Positions 5,280-5,937 of a stretch of 5,937 bases of DNA are shown piece after piece. The notes under the pieces are model-generated. The model was given only the letters and a program-made list of their open reading frames with translations. It made no database searches and was not told where the DNA came from. The translations under genes were made by a program, and so were the position numbers. Source of the stretch: Acidobacteriota bacterium. Lineage in GTDB: Bacteria > Acidobacteriota > Blastocatellia > Pyrinomonadales > Pyrinomonadaceae. How positions within the stretch are numbered: the stretch's first letter is position 1; every line of letters begins with the position of its first letter. The stretch is taken from contig QHXE01000322.1 in assembly GCA_003222835.1 (NCBI GenBank), positions 1-5,937 of the forward strand. Reading direction: 5' to 3'.

Positions 5280-5937
5280 CTATTCGTAGGCCAAGGCGTT
5301 TACCGGATCTAAATTGGCCGCGCGCGCCGCTGGATAAAACGCCCCCAGCGCGCCGCCTAATAGTCCAATTGCGGCAGCAGTCAGTGCCCACCATCCACTG
5401 AATTCAAAAATTAGTCCCGAAGCCTTATGAATAAAAAAGCCCGCCAGAGCCGCCAGCGCAAAACCGACCAACAAGCCCAGGGCGCTGATGACGAGCGCTT
5501 CTCGTTCAATCTCGCCGACGATGTAGCTCCGAGAAGCGCCCATCGCTTTGAGAATTCCAATCTCGCGAGTGCGCTCGGTAATGGTCGTGTGCATTGCCAG
5601 CATGATCACCAGCGCGCTTACGACCGCAGCTACCGCCACCAGCACGCGCATGAAAATAGCTAGACTGGGAAATGAACTCTCGACGTTCGGAAAAAATTCG
5701 CGCGTGAATTGCACCTTGTTTCCCGGAAGCAGCTCGTTAATGCGTTTAGCGACCGCGATTTGTTCGTTCGGATTCTTGCATTTGACCAGGATGTAAGTGC
5801 ATTTCCCTGGAGCTTCGAGGATGTCCTGCATCACCGAGAGCGAAAGCTTGGCGCGCGCGCCGGATTCCGGAGAGTAAATGCCGGCGACGCGGTAGGGCTT
5901 GTCGCTAAAAAGCTTCAACGTGCTTCCCAACGGATGA
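5280..5937 (-). CDS. MacB/FtsX-like ABC permease, C-terminal part, cut by the window edge
   Basis: Inner-membrane permease subunit of an ABC exporter of the MacB/LolC-E type. The frame is open to the window edge. A TTG at 5928-5930 could be read as a start, but the residues before it (HP) and the sequence after it (LGSTLKLFSDKPYRVAGIY) match the inside of the periplasmic MacB_PCD-type domain, so the gene continues beyond the window. About 218 of an expected 380-420 residues are present. Counting from the TTG: end of the periplasmic domain (1-90), a transmembrane helix at about 93-117, the conserved cytoplasmic coupling motif TERTREIGILKAMGAS (118-133), two more helices at about 145-168 and 181-203, and the standard C-terminal YPAARAANLDPVNALAYE (199-216). 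The first helix and N-terminal half lie outside. The ATPase gene follows 169 bp downstream on the same strand. Confidence 0.93.
   Translation of the reverse strand, partial: HPLGSTLKLFSDKPYRVAGIYSPESGARAKLSLSVMQDILEAPGKCTYILVKCKNPNEQIAVAKRINELLPGNKVQFTREFFPNVESSFPSLAIFMRVLVAVAAVVSALVIMLAMHTTITERTREIGILKAMGASRSYIVGEIEREALVISALGLLVGFALAALAGFFIHKASGLIFEFSGWWALTAAAIGLLGGALGAFYPAARAANLDPVNALAYE

Noticed and set aside
5928..5930. TTG as the start of the ABC permease
   Set aside because: The sequence following it is the interior of a periplasmic domain and the first transmembrane helix is missing, so the gene continues past the window.

Overview
The window reads as ordinary chromosomal DNA from a Gram-negative-type (diderm) bacterium. 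A LolA-like periplasmic carrier with a signal peptide and a MacB/LolD/FtsX-type ABC exporter imply an inner and an outer membrane. GC-rich palindromic repeats between genes, together with this gene content, remind me of Acidobacteriota (Blastocatellia/Pyrinomonadaceae-like genomes). That placement is an impression from memory, not a demonstrated result.

Layout. Positions 1-1314 on the plus strand hold a 5'-truncated pyruvate kinase, the only plus-strand gene. Everything else runs on the minus strand and converges on it. In transcription order from the right edge these are: the C-terminal half of a MacB/FtsX-like ABC permease (5937-5280); its probable ATPase partner (5110-4442); a small one-helix membrane protein of unknown function (4254-3925); a LolA-like lipoprotein carrier (3813-3115) with its own consensus-type promoter and a rho-independent terminator; a radical SAM protein with a twitch/SPASM-like C-terminal cysteine set (2896-1874); and an overlapping DUF4160-DUF2442 pair (1836-1591 and 1619-1332) that looks like a small two-gene module, possibly toxin-antitoxin-like.

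No gap exceeds 300 bases, and the gaps are not empty. The 2897-3114 gap holds a perfect 31-bp inverted repeat pair (REPIN-like) beside the lolA terminator. The 4255-4441 and 5111-5279 gaps each hold one copy of a second inverted-repeat family, flanking the ATPase gene on both sides. Three sigma70-like promoter candidates and one palindrome over a start codon are noted.

How the genes may work together. The permease, ATPase and LolA homologue are the kinds of parts used for lipoprotein release and transfer to the outer membrane, so 3115-5937 may be an envelope/lipoprotein-trafficking neighbourhood. The permease and ATPase could equally be a generic MacB-type exporter. The radical SAM enzyme and the DUF4160-DUF2442 pair have no visible link to it. 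I see no clearly new system. The most useful leads are the DUF4160-DUF2442 module with its palindrome, the radical SAM enzyme of unknown substrate, and the two repeat families with paired sequence changes.
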